Below, one piece after another: positions 1 through 8,428 of a stretch of DNA of 64,000 bases (position 1 is its first letter; every line of letters starts with the position of its first letter). The notes under the pieces were generated by a model that saw nothing but the letters and a program-made list of their open reading frames with translations, made no database searches and was not told the origin of the DNA. The translations under genes and the position numbers were made by a program. This DNA is from CAWCQC01 sp963819905 (GTDB lineage: Bacteria > Actinomycetota > Thermoleophilia > Gaiellales > Gaiellaceae): assembly GCA_963819905.1 (NCBI GenBank), contig CAWFXP010000009.1, positions 248,001 through 312,000 of the forward strand. Direction: 5' to 3'.

Positions 1-1153
1 GGACGATCTCGACCCCGCCCTCGATGCGTTCCGGGCACCGCTCTCGGCGATCCGCGAGGCCGAGGTGTGCCTCGTCGTCGGGGACGACCCCGTCGTCGAG
101 CGCGCTCCGGTCGTCGACCTCTGGCTCAGGTCCGCCCGCCGGGCAGGCGCCGAGGTGATCACCGTCCATCCGGCCGGGACGGTCGCAGCCCCGCCCGACT
201 CCGCCGCCTACGTCTGCGCGGAGCTCGCGTCCGACTCGCCCGAGCCCGAGGAGCTTCGCGCGATCGCGCGCCGGCTCCGAGAGGCGACGAGGGTGGCGCT
301 CGTCTGGTCTGGCGACGACGCCACCGGAGGCCGCCACCTCGCGGCGCTCGCCGGCGCGCTCGGGGTCGGCGACCGGTCGGGCGCCTACTTCCTCCCCCGC
401 ACGCCGAACGGCCGCGGCGTCGCGGGCGCCTGGCGCTCTGCCGGCGAGGGTCGCGGCGAGGAGCCTCCGGCAGACGGCGAGATCGGCGCGCTGATCGTCT
501 CCGGCGACGAGGCGCTCCACGACCCGCGGGTGCTCGCCCTCGCCGAACGCGCCGGCTTCGTCCTCTCCACGAGCATGTACATGACCGAGGCGACGGGCTG
601 GTCGCACCTCGTCCTCCCCGGGAGCGGCTACCTGGAGCGCGACGGGACGTTCGTGAACCTCGAGGGACGCCCCCAGCGGCTCCGGCGGGCGGTGGCGCCT
701 CCCGCGGGCTGGGACGAGCTCGAGTTCTTCGCCCGCCTGGCGCAGCGGTTCGGTCTCGAGGCTCGGCCCTGGGCCGCGCCCGCCCTCGACGCGCACGCTG
801 CCCTGCCGCCGCGGCCGGCGACCGCACAGGTCGAGCGACCGCCGGTCCCCGCGCCGCGCCGCCTCTCGGGCGACGGCTTCCAGCTCGTTCGCTTCCGGCC
901 GCTCTTTGCCGGCGCGGCCGTCGAACGCGTCTCCCAGCTCCAGTTCCAGCGGCCGGTCGCCGAGGTCGAGCTCCCGGCCGGCCAGGCACGCGCGCTCGGC
1001 ATCCGCACCGGCGACGGCGTTCTCGTGCGCTCGAACGGAACGTCACACGAGCTCAGGGCACGCCTCAACCGCCGCCTGCGGACAGGCGTCGCGCGGGTCG
1101 CGGCCGATCACGCCGGCGGGCTCGGCGAGACGGTGTCGATCGAGAAGGCCTGA
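1..1153 (+). CDS. nuoG: NADH-quinone oxidoreductase subunit G, 3' part
   Basis: Large peripheral-arm subunit of respiratory complex I, carrying Fe-S clusters and a molybdopterin-oxidoreductase-like domain. Only the C-terminal part is here: the frame is already open at base 2, so the gene begins outside the window and the GTG at 65 is not its start. The visible part has the molybdopterin-fold core, including a SHLVLPGSGYLERDGTFVN stretch followed by an EGR-Q motif typical of NuoG (an E.RDGTFVN.EGR pattern), then a C-terminal beta-rich domain. Its stop is one base before nuoH, inside an uninterrupted nuo operon. The N-terminal Fe-S domains cannot be judged. Confidence 0.88.
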   Translation, partial: DDLDPALDAFRAPLSAIREAEVCLVVGDDPVVERAPVVDLWLRSARRAGAEVITVHPAGTVAAPPDSAAYVCAELASDSPEPEELRAIARRLREATRVALVWSGDDATGGRHLAALAGALGVGDRSGAYFLPRTPNGRGVAGAWRSAGEGRGEEPPADGEIGALIVSGDEALHDPRVLALAERAGFVLSTSMYMTEATGWSHLVLPGSGYLERDGTFVNLEGRPQRLRRAVAPPAGWDELEFFARLAQRFGLEARPWAAPALDAHAALPPRPATAQVERPPVPAPRRLSGDGFQLVRFRPLFAGAAVERVSQLQFQRPVAEVELPAGQARALGIRTGDGVLVRSNGTSHELRARLNRRLRTGVARVAADHAGGLGETVSIEKA

Positions 1154-1154
1154 C

Positions 1155-2156
1155 GTGGATACGACCTCCCTCAACCAGCCGTGGTGGATCGACGTCATCA
1201 AGTCGCTCGTGATCATCAACATCGTCATGCTCGTCTTCGCGTACATGACGCTCATCGAGCGCAAGCTGCTCGGGCGGATGCAGCTTCGCTACGGCCCGAA
1301 CCGCGTCGGGCCGTTCGGGCTTCTCCAGCCGATCGCCGACCTCGTCAAGCTCGTGCGCAAGGAGATCTTCTTTCCGGAGAGCGGCATCGCGCTCCTCATG
1401 GTGTTCTCCCCGGTGATCGCCACCTTCACCGCGCTGCTCTCCTTCGCCGTGATCCCCTGGGGTGGCGTCTGGCACTGGGGCGACTACGACGTGACCGGTT
1501 GGATCGCGGACGTGCCCATCTCGCTGATCCTGATCTTCGCGCTCGGCTCGATCGGCATCTACGGCTTCATCGTCGGCGGGTGGGCGAGCGAATCGAAGTA
1601 CTCGCTCCTCGGGTCGATGCGCACCTGCGCGCAGATGATCTCCTACGAGGTCGCGCTCGCCCTCTCGGTGCTCGGCGTGGTGCTCATGGGCGGCTCCCTG
1701 TCGCTCGTCGACATCGCCGTGAAGCAGCAGGAGACGGTCTGGTTCGCCGGGCCGCAGTTCGTCGGCCTGCTCGTGTTCTTCATCGCCGGGATCGCGGAGA
1801 CGAACCGCCCGCCGTTCGACCTGCCCGAAGCCGAATCCGAGCTCGTCGCGGGCTACCACACCGAGTTCGGCGGCATCCGCTGGGGCGCCTTCCAGGTCGC
1901 CGAGTACATCAACATGATCGTGCTCTGCTCGCTGATGGTGACGCTCTTCTTCGGCGGCTGGGGCGGCCCGGGGCTGCCGGGGCCGATCTGGTTCATCATC
2001 AAGCTCGCGCTCGCGATCACGGCGTTCATCTGGCTGCGGGCGACCCTGCCGCGGCTTCGCTACGACCAGCTCATGCGCTTCGGCTGGAAGGTGCTCCTGC
2101 CGGTCGCCACCCTGAACGCCCTCGTCACCGCCGTCCTCGTCGTCGCCGTGGAGTGA
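1155..2156 (+). CDS. nuoH: NADH-quinone oxidoreductase subunit H
   Basis: Membrane subunit of complex I that forms the quinone chamber with NuoB/D/I. The 333-residue product has about eight transmembrane helices. It carries the family signatures ERKLLGRMQLRYGPNRVGPFG near the N-terminus, split here by position (about residues 36-56), and ETNRPPFDLPEAESELVAGY around residue 220. The GTG start at 1155 follows the nuoG stop by one base; longer readings of this frame would run into nuoG. Length is normal for the family. It is translationally coupled within the nuo operon. Confidence 0.97.
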   Translation: MDTTSLNQPWWIDVIKSLVIINIVMLVFAYMTLIERKLLGRMQLRYGPNRVGPFGLLQPIADLVKLVRKEIFFPESGIALLMVFSPVIATFTALLSFAVIPWGGVWHWGDYDVTGWIADVPISLILIFALGSIGIYGFIVGGWASESKYSLLGSMRTCAQMISYEVALALSVLGVVLMGGSLSLVDIAVKQQETVWFAGPQFVGLLVFFIAGIAETNRPPFDLPEAESELVAGYHTEFGGIRWGAFQVAEYINMIVLCSLMVTLFFGGWGGPGLPGPIWFIIKLALAITAFIWLRATLPRLRYDQLMRFGWKVLLPVATLNALVTAVLVVAVE

Positions 2157-2164
2157 GCTGAGCG

Positions 2165-2659
2165 ATGCCGCAGCCGATCAAGACGTTCCTGGGCTTCGCC
2201 GTCACCATGCGGCAGGTCTTCAAGAAGCCGATCACGCAGCAGTACCCGGAGTACAAGCGGCCGGTCTACCCGCGCTTTCGCGGACGCCATCGGCTGCACC
2301 GCCACGAGAACGGCCTCGAGAAGTGCGTCGGCTGCTCGCTCTGCGCGGCCGCCTGTCCGTCGGACTGCATCCGCGTCGTCGCCGCCGAGAACACCCCGGA
2401 CAATCAGGTGTCGGCGGGGGAGCGGCACGCCCGGATCTACGAGATCAACCTCTCGCGCTGCATCTTCTGCGGCTACTGCGAGCTCGCCTGCCCGTTCGAC
2501 GCGATCACGCTGGGGAACGAGTTCGAGCTGTCCGAGTACACCCGTGACGACATGATCTACACGAAGGACATGCTCCTCGAGCCGCCCCTGAAAACGGTGC
2601 CGGTCGCGGACAAGGAGCTCTACGACACGCCGGACCCGGTCTGGAAGGCGGAGAGTTGA
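2165..2659 (+). CDS. nuoI: NADH-quinone oxidoreductase subunit I (2x[4Fe-4S])
   Basis: Ferredoxin-like peripheral subunit that passes electrons through clusters N6a and N6b towards quinone. The 164-residue protein has two complete CxxCxxCxxxCP motifs, CVGCSLCAAACP and CIFCGYCELACP, each followed by the usual short helix. ATG start 8 nt after nuoH; its stop overlaps the nuoJ start (TTGA). Nothing appears to be missing, and operon position supports the assignment. Confidence 0.97.
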   Translation: MPQPIKTFLGFAVTMRQVFKKPITQQYPEYKRPVYPRFRGRHRLHRHENGLEKCVGCSLCAAACPSDCIRVVAAENTPDNQVSAGERHARIYEINLSRCIFCGYCELACPFDAITLGNEFELSEYTRDDMIYTKDMLLEPPLKTVPVADKELYDTPDPVWKAES

Positions 2660-3279
2660 CCTGGCTCGTGCTCGCCTCGACAGCGGGCGACGTCATCACC
2701 TGGATCGTCTGGGTGGCCGCCGCAGTCGGCCTCGTCACGACGGGCGTCGCCGTCATCCTCTTCTCGAACCCGTTCTACAGCGCGCTTGCGCTGATCGGGA
2801 ACTTCGCCGCGCTGGCGGTGCTCTACCTGCTTCTCTCGGCCGAGTTCGTGGCTGCCGCGCAGGTGCTGGTCTACGCCGGCGCCGTCATGGTCATGTTCCT
2901 CTTCGTGATCGGGTACCTCGGCGGCCGCGCCGACGCCCCCTGGGCGGGTGGGCGGACCGCGCTCCGGCTGGGCGCGATCGCGGTGGGCGTCGCGATCCTC
3001 GTCGAGGTCGTCGTCGCGCTGGCGCTCGAGGCGAACGGGGCGCTCTCCTCGGCGGCCGAGATCACCGGCTCGTTCGGAAGCCCAACCGAGATCGGCGAGC
3101 TGTTCCTCTCCGACTACCTGATCGCGTTCGAGATCACCTCGATCGTCCTGCTCGTCGGCGCGCTCGGCGGGGTCATTCTCGGCTCCGGCGCCCGGCGGCG
3201 GCCCGACCCACCGACGGCCGATCGCGACAAGGAGCCGGACGCGACTCCCGAACGCCCCGAGGCGGTGAGCGCCGAGTGA
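2656..3279 (+). CDS. nuoJ: NADH-quinone oxidoreductase subunit J
   Basis: Membrane-arm subunit of complex I with five predicted helices (roughly residues 12-34, 38-58, 62-85, 95-122, 150-175). The helix with VYAGAVMVMFLFVIGYLGG is the conserved TM3 whose pi-bulge couples the E-channel. The start is TTG at 2656, overlapping the nuoI stop by 4 nt. The 207-residue product has a charged, proline-rich C-terminal tail of about 30 residues that is more variable in the family. Confidence 0.94.
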   Translation: MTWLVLASTAGDVITWIVWVAAAVGLVTTGVAVILFSNPFYSALALIGNFAALAVLYLLLSAEFVAAAQVLVYAGAVMVMFLFVIGYLGGRADAPWAGGRTALRLGAIAVGVAILVEVVVALALEANGALSSAAEITGSFGSPTEIGELFLSDYLIAFEITSIVLLVGALGGVILGSGARRRPDPPTADRDKEPDATPERPEAVSAE

Positions 3280-3584
3280 ACGGGCCCGGGATCACCGCCT
3301 ACCTCGTCCTCTCGACGATCCTCTTCACCACCGGCGCCCTCGGAGTCCTGCTGCGGCGCAGCCCCTTGATCGTCCTCCTCGCGCTCGAGATCATGCTGAA
3401 CGCCGGGAACCTCGCCCTGATCGCCTTCGCCCGGCATCACGGCGACGGCGCCGGGCAGATCTTCGCGCTGGCCGTGATGGTCGTGGCCGCCGCCGAGGTG
3501 GTCGTCGGCCTCGGCCTCATCGTCGCCATGTCCCGCAGGCACGTCGAGCTCGACGTCGACCGCCTCGACAGCTTGAAGGGCTGA
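3276..3584 (+). CDS. nuoK: NADH-quinone oxidoreductase subunit K
   Basis: Small three-helix membrane subunit of complex I (102 residues, normal length), homologous to MrpC of cation antiporters. It keeps the two membrane glutamates needed for proton translocation, Glu38 in LLALEIMLNAGNL and Glu74 in AAAEVVVGL. GTG start overlaps the nuoJ stop (GTGA). Seven bases separate it from nuoL. Confidence 0.96.
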   Translation: MNGPGITAYLVLSTILFTTGALGVLLRRSPLIVLLALEIMLNAGNLALIAFARHHGDGAGQIFALAVMVVAAAEVVVGLGLIVAMSRRHVELDVDRLDSLKG

Positions 3585-3591
3585 CGGGCGC

Positions 3592-5497
3592 ATGATCACC
3601 GCCGCCTGGATCACGCTGTTCGCACCGGCCGGCGCGGTCGCGCTCCTGGCCGCGGCCGGGAACCGGGTGAGCGGGCGTCAGGCCGGGCTCGTTGCGACCG
3701 GCTCGGTACTGGTCTCCTTCGTCTGCTCGGCGATCGTCTTCGCGACCCTTCTCGGCGAGAGCCCGGAGGAGCGCGCACATGCCTCGACGCTGTGGACGTG
3801 GCTGAACGCCGGGAGCTTCACGGCCGGTTTCGACATCTACATCGACCAGCTCTCGGTGTTCATGATGCTGATCGTCTCCGGCGTCGGCTTCCTCATCCTC
3901 GCCTACGCCACCGGCTACATCCGCGGCGACGAGGAGGAGCGCCGCTACCACGCCTACAAGGCGCTGTTCGTCTTCTCGATGCTCCTGCTCGTCATGTCGG
4001 GGAACCTCCTCCTCCTGCTCGCCGGCTGGGGCATGGTCGGGCTCTCGTCGTACCTGCTGATCAACTTCTGGTGGCGGCGCGAGAGCGCAGTCGCCGCCGG
4101 CAAGAAGGCGTTCATCGTCAACGCCTTCGGCGATGCGACGTTCGTGCTCGCGCTCTTCCTGATCGTCCAGCACGTCGGCGGCCTCGAGCTCGGCACGGTC
4201 TTCTCCGGTGCCGAGGAGGCGCTCGAGCCGGGCAGCGCGGTGGCCGTTCTCATCGCGCTCGGCCTGCTCGGCGGCGCCGTCGCGAAGTCCGCGCAGGTTC
4301 CGCTCCATACCTGGCTCCCCGACGCGATGGAGGGCCCGACGCCGGTCAGCGCACTGATCCATGCGGCGACGATGGTCACCGCCGGCGTCTACCTGATCGC
4401 CCGGACGCATGTGTTCTTCGAGCTCGCCGAGGTCGTGCACGACACGGCGGCGGTGCTCGGCGGCGGTCACGATCGTCGTGGCCGGCCTCGTCGCGCTCGT
4501 GCAGACCGACATCAAGCGCGTGATCGCCTACTCGACCATGAGCCAGATCGGCTACATGTTCGTCGGGGTCGGCCTCGGGGCCTACGGGCCGGGCATGTTC
4601 CACCTGATGACGCACGCCTTCTTCAAGGCGCTCCTCTTCATGACGGCCGGCGTGATCATCCACGCGCTGACGGCCGAGCAGGACATTCGCAAGATGGGCG
4701 GCATTGCCCGCGAGCTCCCGTGGACGTACCGCTTCTTCCTCGTCGGCGCGCTCTCGCTCGCAGCGATACCACCCTTCTCGGGGTTCTTCTCGAAGGACTC
4801 GATCCTGTCGAGCGCGATCGACGCGGGGCCCCTCGGGGTCGCGATGTGGATCTTCGGGATCGTCGGCGCCTTCCTGACGGCGCTCTACACGTTCCGGCTG
4901 CTCTACATCGTCTTCTACGGCAAGCAGGACCCGTTCGTGAAGGAGCACCTGCACCGCGAGCGCTTCGAGGGCCCGCTCGCGATGATGTGGCCCGTCGCCA
5001 TCCTCGCCGTCCTCGCGACGGTCGCCGGCTGGCTGCAGGTACCGGGCGGCTGGGCGCTGGTCGACGAATGGCTCGACCCGGTGGTCGAGTCGATCCCCGA
5101 GGCCTCGGGCGGCCTGCTCGTCCTCTCGATCGCAGCATCGCTCCTGGCCGCGGGCCTCGGCATCCTCCTCGCCTGGCGGCTGTACGGACGGCCGAGCGAG
5201 GCGCCGGCCCGGCTTCGCCGCCGGTTCGGCTTCGCCGATCGGGTGCTCGAGCACAAGTTCTACTTCGACGAGCTCTACGACCGGGTCTTCTACGCGCCGT
5301 CCGTGGCGCTCGCGCAGGCGCTCTACCGGGTGGTCGAGAAGCCTCTCGTCCTCGCCTCCGCCGGAGACCTCGGCTCGGGCGTGCGCAGCCTCGGCCGGCG
5401 GGTCGCCCACACGGAGAGCGGGCTCATCCGCCTGTATGCGCTGCTGATCGCGGCCGGCCTCGTCGTCATCCTCGTCGTCTTCCTGGCGGTGCAGTAG
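3592..5497 (+). CDS. nuoL: NADH-quinone oxidoreductase subunit L, reading frame interrupted
   Basis: Distal antiporter-like subunit of complex I. Residues 1 to about 290 are read in one frame from ATG 3592. The rest, starting AVTIVVAGLVALVQTDIKRV and ending at 5497, lies one base forward, so one extra base sits in the GGCGGCGG run near 4459-4466. Corrected length is about 634 residues, normal for NuoL. The TM7/TM8 lysine and histidine regions (AKSAQVPLHTWLPDA; DIKRVIAYSTMSQIGYM) are present. At the TM5 position where the family usually has Trp-Glu, this protein has Trp146-Gly147. The long lateral helix is present at the C-terminus. The break is probably a sequencing error because both halves are otherwise intact. 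Confidence 0.9.
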
Positions 5498-6943
5498 GTG
5501 CTCACGACCTGGCTCATCTTCATGCCGATGGTCGCCGGGCTCGTCCTCTGGCTCCTGCCCTGGAGCTGCCGGCTCGCCGGCGCCGTCGCCGCGCTCGCCC
5601 TGCTCGCCGAGCTGGGATTGTGGATCGCCGCCGTCACCGGCTTCGACTTCGCCGTTCCCGGCCTGCAGTTCGACACGACGGCCGTCTGGTTCGGCGACCT
5701 CGGCGTCTCCTACAAGGTCGGCCTGTACGACTTCTCGCTCTGGCTCGCCGGCCTCACGATCGTGGTCTCGCTCGCGGCCGTCGCCTACGGCGTCTGGACG
5801 GGCCGCGACCGGCCGCGGACCTACCTCGGCCTGATGCTCTTCCTGCTCGGCGCGACGGTCGGCGTCTTCACCGCCCAGGACCTGCTGCTCTTCTACGCCT
5901 TCTTCGAGGCAATGCTGATCCCGCTCTACGTCCTGATCGGGATCTGGGGCGGCCCGGGCGCGCGCGCTGCGACGCTCAAGTTCGTCATCTACACGATGGT
6001 CGGCTCGCTCCTGATGCTGGTCGCGATCGTCGCCTTCGGACTGACGGCGGGCACCTTCGACCTGACCGCGATCGGCACGAGCGACAGCGTCTGGATCTTC
6101 CTCGGCTTCGCCGTCGCTTTCGCGATCAAGGCGCCGATCTGGCCGTTCCACGGGTGGCTTCCGGACACCTATCGGGAGGCGCCGGCCGAGGTCTCGGCGC
6201 TGCTCTCGGGCGTCATCTCGAAGACCGCCGCCTACGGCTTCCTCTTCATCGCCATCGCGCACTTCCCCGAGCCCGTCGGCACGATGCGGGACACGATCCT
6301 CGTCCTCGCGTCGATCGGGCTCGTGTACGGCTCGCTGCTCGCGTTCCGCCAGCCCGACTTCCGGGGCGTGGTCTCGTACTCGAGCCTCGCTCAGATGAGC
6401 CTGATCGTAATCGGCCTGTTCGCCGTCAACGACTCGGGCCTCGACGGCGGGCTCCTGCAGATGGTCAACCACGGGCTGATCTCCGCGTCGCTCTTCCTGC
6501 TCGCGGGCTTCGTGGAGCGCCGAACGGGCACGGGCGAGCTCTCGCGCCTCGGCGGCATGGCGCGCGGGCGCCCGATCCTCGCGACCCTGCTCATCACCGT
6601 GGGCGTGATCGCCCTCGCGGTTCCCGGATCGAGCGCCTTCGCCGGGGAGTTCCTCGTCCTGAACGGGATCTTCACGCGCGGCTGGGGCTGGGCCGTGGTC
6701 GGGGCGATCGCGATCGTGCTCGCCGCCATGTACATGCTTCGCGCGATCTCCGCCACCCTGCACCGGGAGCGCGGCGAGGCGGTGCGTGACCAGATGCCGG
6801 ATCTCCGCCTCGCCGAGGTCGCGATGCTCGCCCCGCTCGTCGCCGTCCTCCTCCTGCTCAGCTTCTGGCCTGCCGGAGTCACCGACCACAGCTTCACGGG
6901 CGAGCCCGAGGCGGCCGTCACCTCCCAGTTCGAGGGCCCGTGA
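5498..6943 (+). CDS. nuoM: NADH-quinone oxidoreductase subunit M
   Basis: Second antiporter-like proton channel of complex I, 481 residues and about 14 helices. It keeps the TM5 glutamate in LLLFYAFFEAMLIPLYVLI and the TM7 lysine in AFAIKAPIWPFHGWLPD, the residues proposed to carry protons. GTG start directly abuts the nuoL stop (TAGGTG), and the stop overlaps the nuoN start. Length is close to the usual 490-510. Confidence 0.97.
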   Translation: MLTTWLIFMPMVAGLVLWLLPWSCRLAGAVAALALLAELGLWIAAVTGFDFAVPGLQFDTTAVWFGDLGVSYKVGLYDFSLWLAGLTIVVSLAAVAYGVWTGRDRPRTYLGLMLFLLGATVGVFTAQDLLLFYAFFEAMLIPLYVLIGIWGGPGARAATLKFVIYTMVGSLLMLVAIVAFGLTAGTFDLTAIGTSDSVWIFLGFAVAFAIKAPIWPFHGWLPDTYREAPAEVSALLSGVISKTAAYGFLFIAIAHFPEPVGTMRDTILVLASIGLVYGSLLAFRQPDFRGVVSYSSLAQMSLIVIGLFAVNDSGLDGGLLQMVNHGLISASLFLLAGFVERRTGTGELSRLGGMARGRPILATLLITVGVIALAVPGSSAFAGEFLVLNGIFTRGWGWAVVGAIAIVLAAMYMLRAISATLHRERGEAVRDQMPDLRLAEVAMLAPLVAVLLLLSFWPAGVTDHSFTGEPEAAVTSQFEGP

Positions 6944-8427
6944 TCGCCGCGATCGACACGCCGACGATCGACTGGGCGGCGCTCTCGCCGTATCTCGTCC
7001 TGCTCGCGGGGATCGCCGTCGTCATGCTCGCCTCGGTCTTCGCTCGAGGGCCCGCCCGGAACGCGCTCGGCGCCGTGATCGCGACGCTGACGCTTGTCGG
7101 CGCCGGTGTGGCCGCGATCGTCCAGTTCACGAACGATGCGACCGGCGAGGGGCTGATCGCCGACTCGCTGCGCTCCGACCGGCTCGCCGACCTCACGCAG
7201 GTGATCCTCGTCGCCGCCGGTCTCCTGGCCGTTCTGGTGGCGTTCCGCGAGCCTGTCGGCGAGGAACGCTGCGGCGAGGTCTACGCGCTCCTTCTCTCGG
7301 CGGTCGGCGGGATGGCGTTTCTCGTCGCCTCGAACGACCTGATCACGCTGTTCCTCGGCCTCGAGTGGTTCTCGATCTCCCTCTACATCCTCTGTGCGAT
7401 CACGCTCGAACGCACGGAGTCGCTGGAGGCAGGGCTCAAGTACCTCGTCGCCGGCAGCTTCGGCTCGGCGATCCTCCTGTTCGGCTGCGCGCTCGTCTAC
7501 GGCGCGACCGGTGAGATCGGCTATGCGGAGATCGCGGCGGCTGCTCCGGCGAGCGACGACTTCCTCCTCGTCAGCGGCCTCGCGATGCTCCTTGTCGGCC
7601 TGGCCTTCAAGGCCTCCGCGGCGCCCTTCCACCAGTGGACTCCCGACGTCTACGAGGGCTCGCCGACGCCGATCACCGCCTTCATGGCGGCCGCGACCAA
7701 GGTGGCCGCGCTCGTCCTCACGCTCCGCTTCCTGACCGTGACGTTCCCGAGCGAGGCGGAGCTCTGGACGATCGCGCTCGGCGTCATCGCCGCGATCTCG
7801 CTCGTCTGGGGAAATCTCGGCGCGCTCGTCCAGCGCAACGTGAAGAGGATGCTCGCTTACTCGAGCATCTCCCACGCCGGCTTCCTCCTCATGCCGATCG
7901 CCGCCGGGAACGAGCTCGGCGGGCGGGCGCTCCTCTTCTACCTGATCCCCTACGCAGCGCTCTCCGTCGGCGCGTTCGCCGTCGTGGCCGCACGTGAGCG
8001 CGAGCTCGGCGGGCGGAAGGTCACGTTCGAGAACATGGCCGGCTTCGGCTGGGAACGCCCCTTGTACGGTGCCGCGATGGCCACGTTCATGCTCGGCTTC
8101 GTCGGGCTGCCCCCGACCGGGATCTTCGTCGGCAAGTTCTACGCCTTCTCGGCGCTCTACGAGCGGGGCTGGATCTGGCTGATGGTGCTCGGGGCGGTCT
8201 TCACCGCCGTCTCCATCTACTACTACCTCGGCCTCGTCCGCGCGATGTACATGCGCCCGGCGGTGGGAGCCGTGCCCGTGGTCGCCGGCGGCTCGCCGCC
8301 CCGCGACGCAGCGCTCGAAGGCACGGTGCTCGCGGCGCTCGTCGTCGGCGTCGGCACCTTCTTCGCGGTCGAGCCGCTGATCGGCGTCATCGAGAAGGCG
8401 GTCGACTTCCTCCCCTACCCGTTCTAG
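6940..8427 (+). CDS. nuoN: NADH-quinone oxidoreductase subunit N
   Basis: Third antiporter-like subunit of complex I, 495 residues, about 14 helices. The functional TM5 glutamate is in LFLGLEWFSISLYIL and the TM7 lysine in GLAFKASAAPFHQWTPDVYEG. GTG start overlaps the nuoM stop (GTGA). It is the last nuo gene; the next gene starts 1 base after its stop, so the transcript probably continues into the oxidoreductase. Confidence 0.97.
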   Translation: MIAAIDTPTIDWAALSPYLVLLAGIAVVMLASVFARGPARNALGAVIATLTLVGAGVAAIVQFTNDATGEGLIADSLRSDRLADLTQVILVAAGLLAVLVAFREPVGEERCGEVYALLLSAVGGMAFLVASNDLITLFLGLEWFSISLYILCAITLERTESLEAGLKYLVAGSFGSAILLFGCALVYGATGEIGYAEIAAAAPASDDFLLVSGLAMLLVGLAFKASAAPFHQWTPDVYEGSPTPITAFMAAATKVAALVLTLRFLTVTFPSEAELWTIALGVIAAISLVWGNLGALVQRNVKRMLAYSSISHAGFLLMPIAAGNELGGRALLFYLIPYAALSVGAFAVVAARERELGGRKVTFENMAGFGWERPLYGAAMATFMLGFVGLPPTGIFVGKFYAFSALYERGWIWLMVLGAVFTAVSIYYYLGLVRAMYMRPAVGAVPVVAGGSPPRDAALEGTVLAALVVGVGTFFAVEPLIGVIEKAVDFLPYPF

Positions 8428-8428
8428 C

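Noticed and set aside
65..1153. GTG at 65 as the start of the first gene
   Set aside because: The frame is open to base 2 with NuoG-like sequence, so the gene continues upstream of the window.
4376..6889. 837-codon open frame antisense to nuoL/nuoM
   Set aside because: Low-complexity Asp/Glu/Arg/His composition typical of antisense frames in GC-rich genes; the sense strand carries clear complex I subunits.
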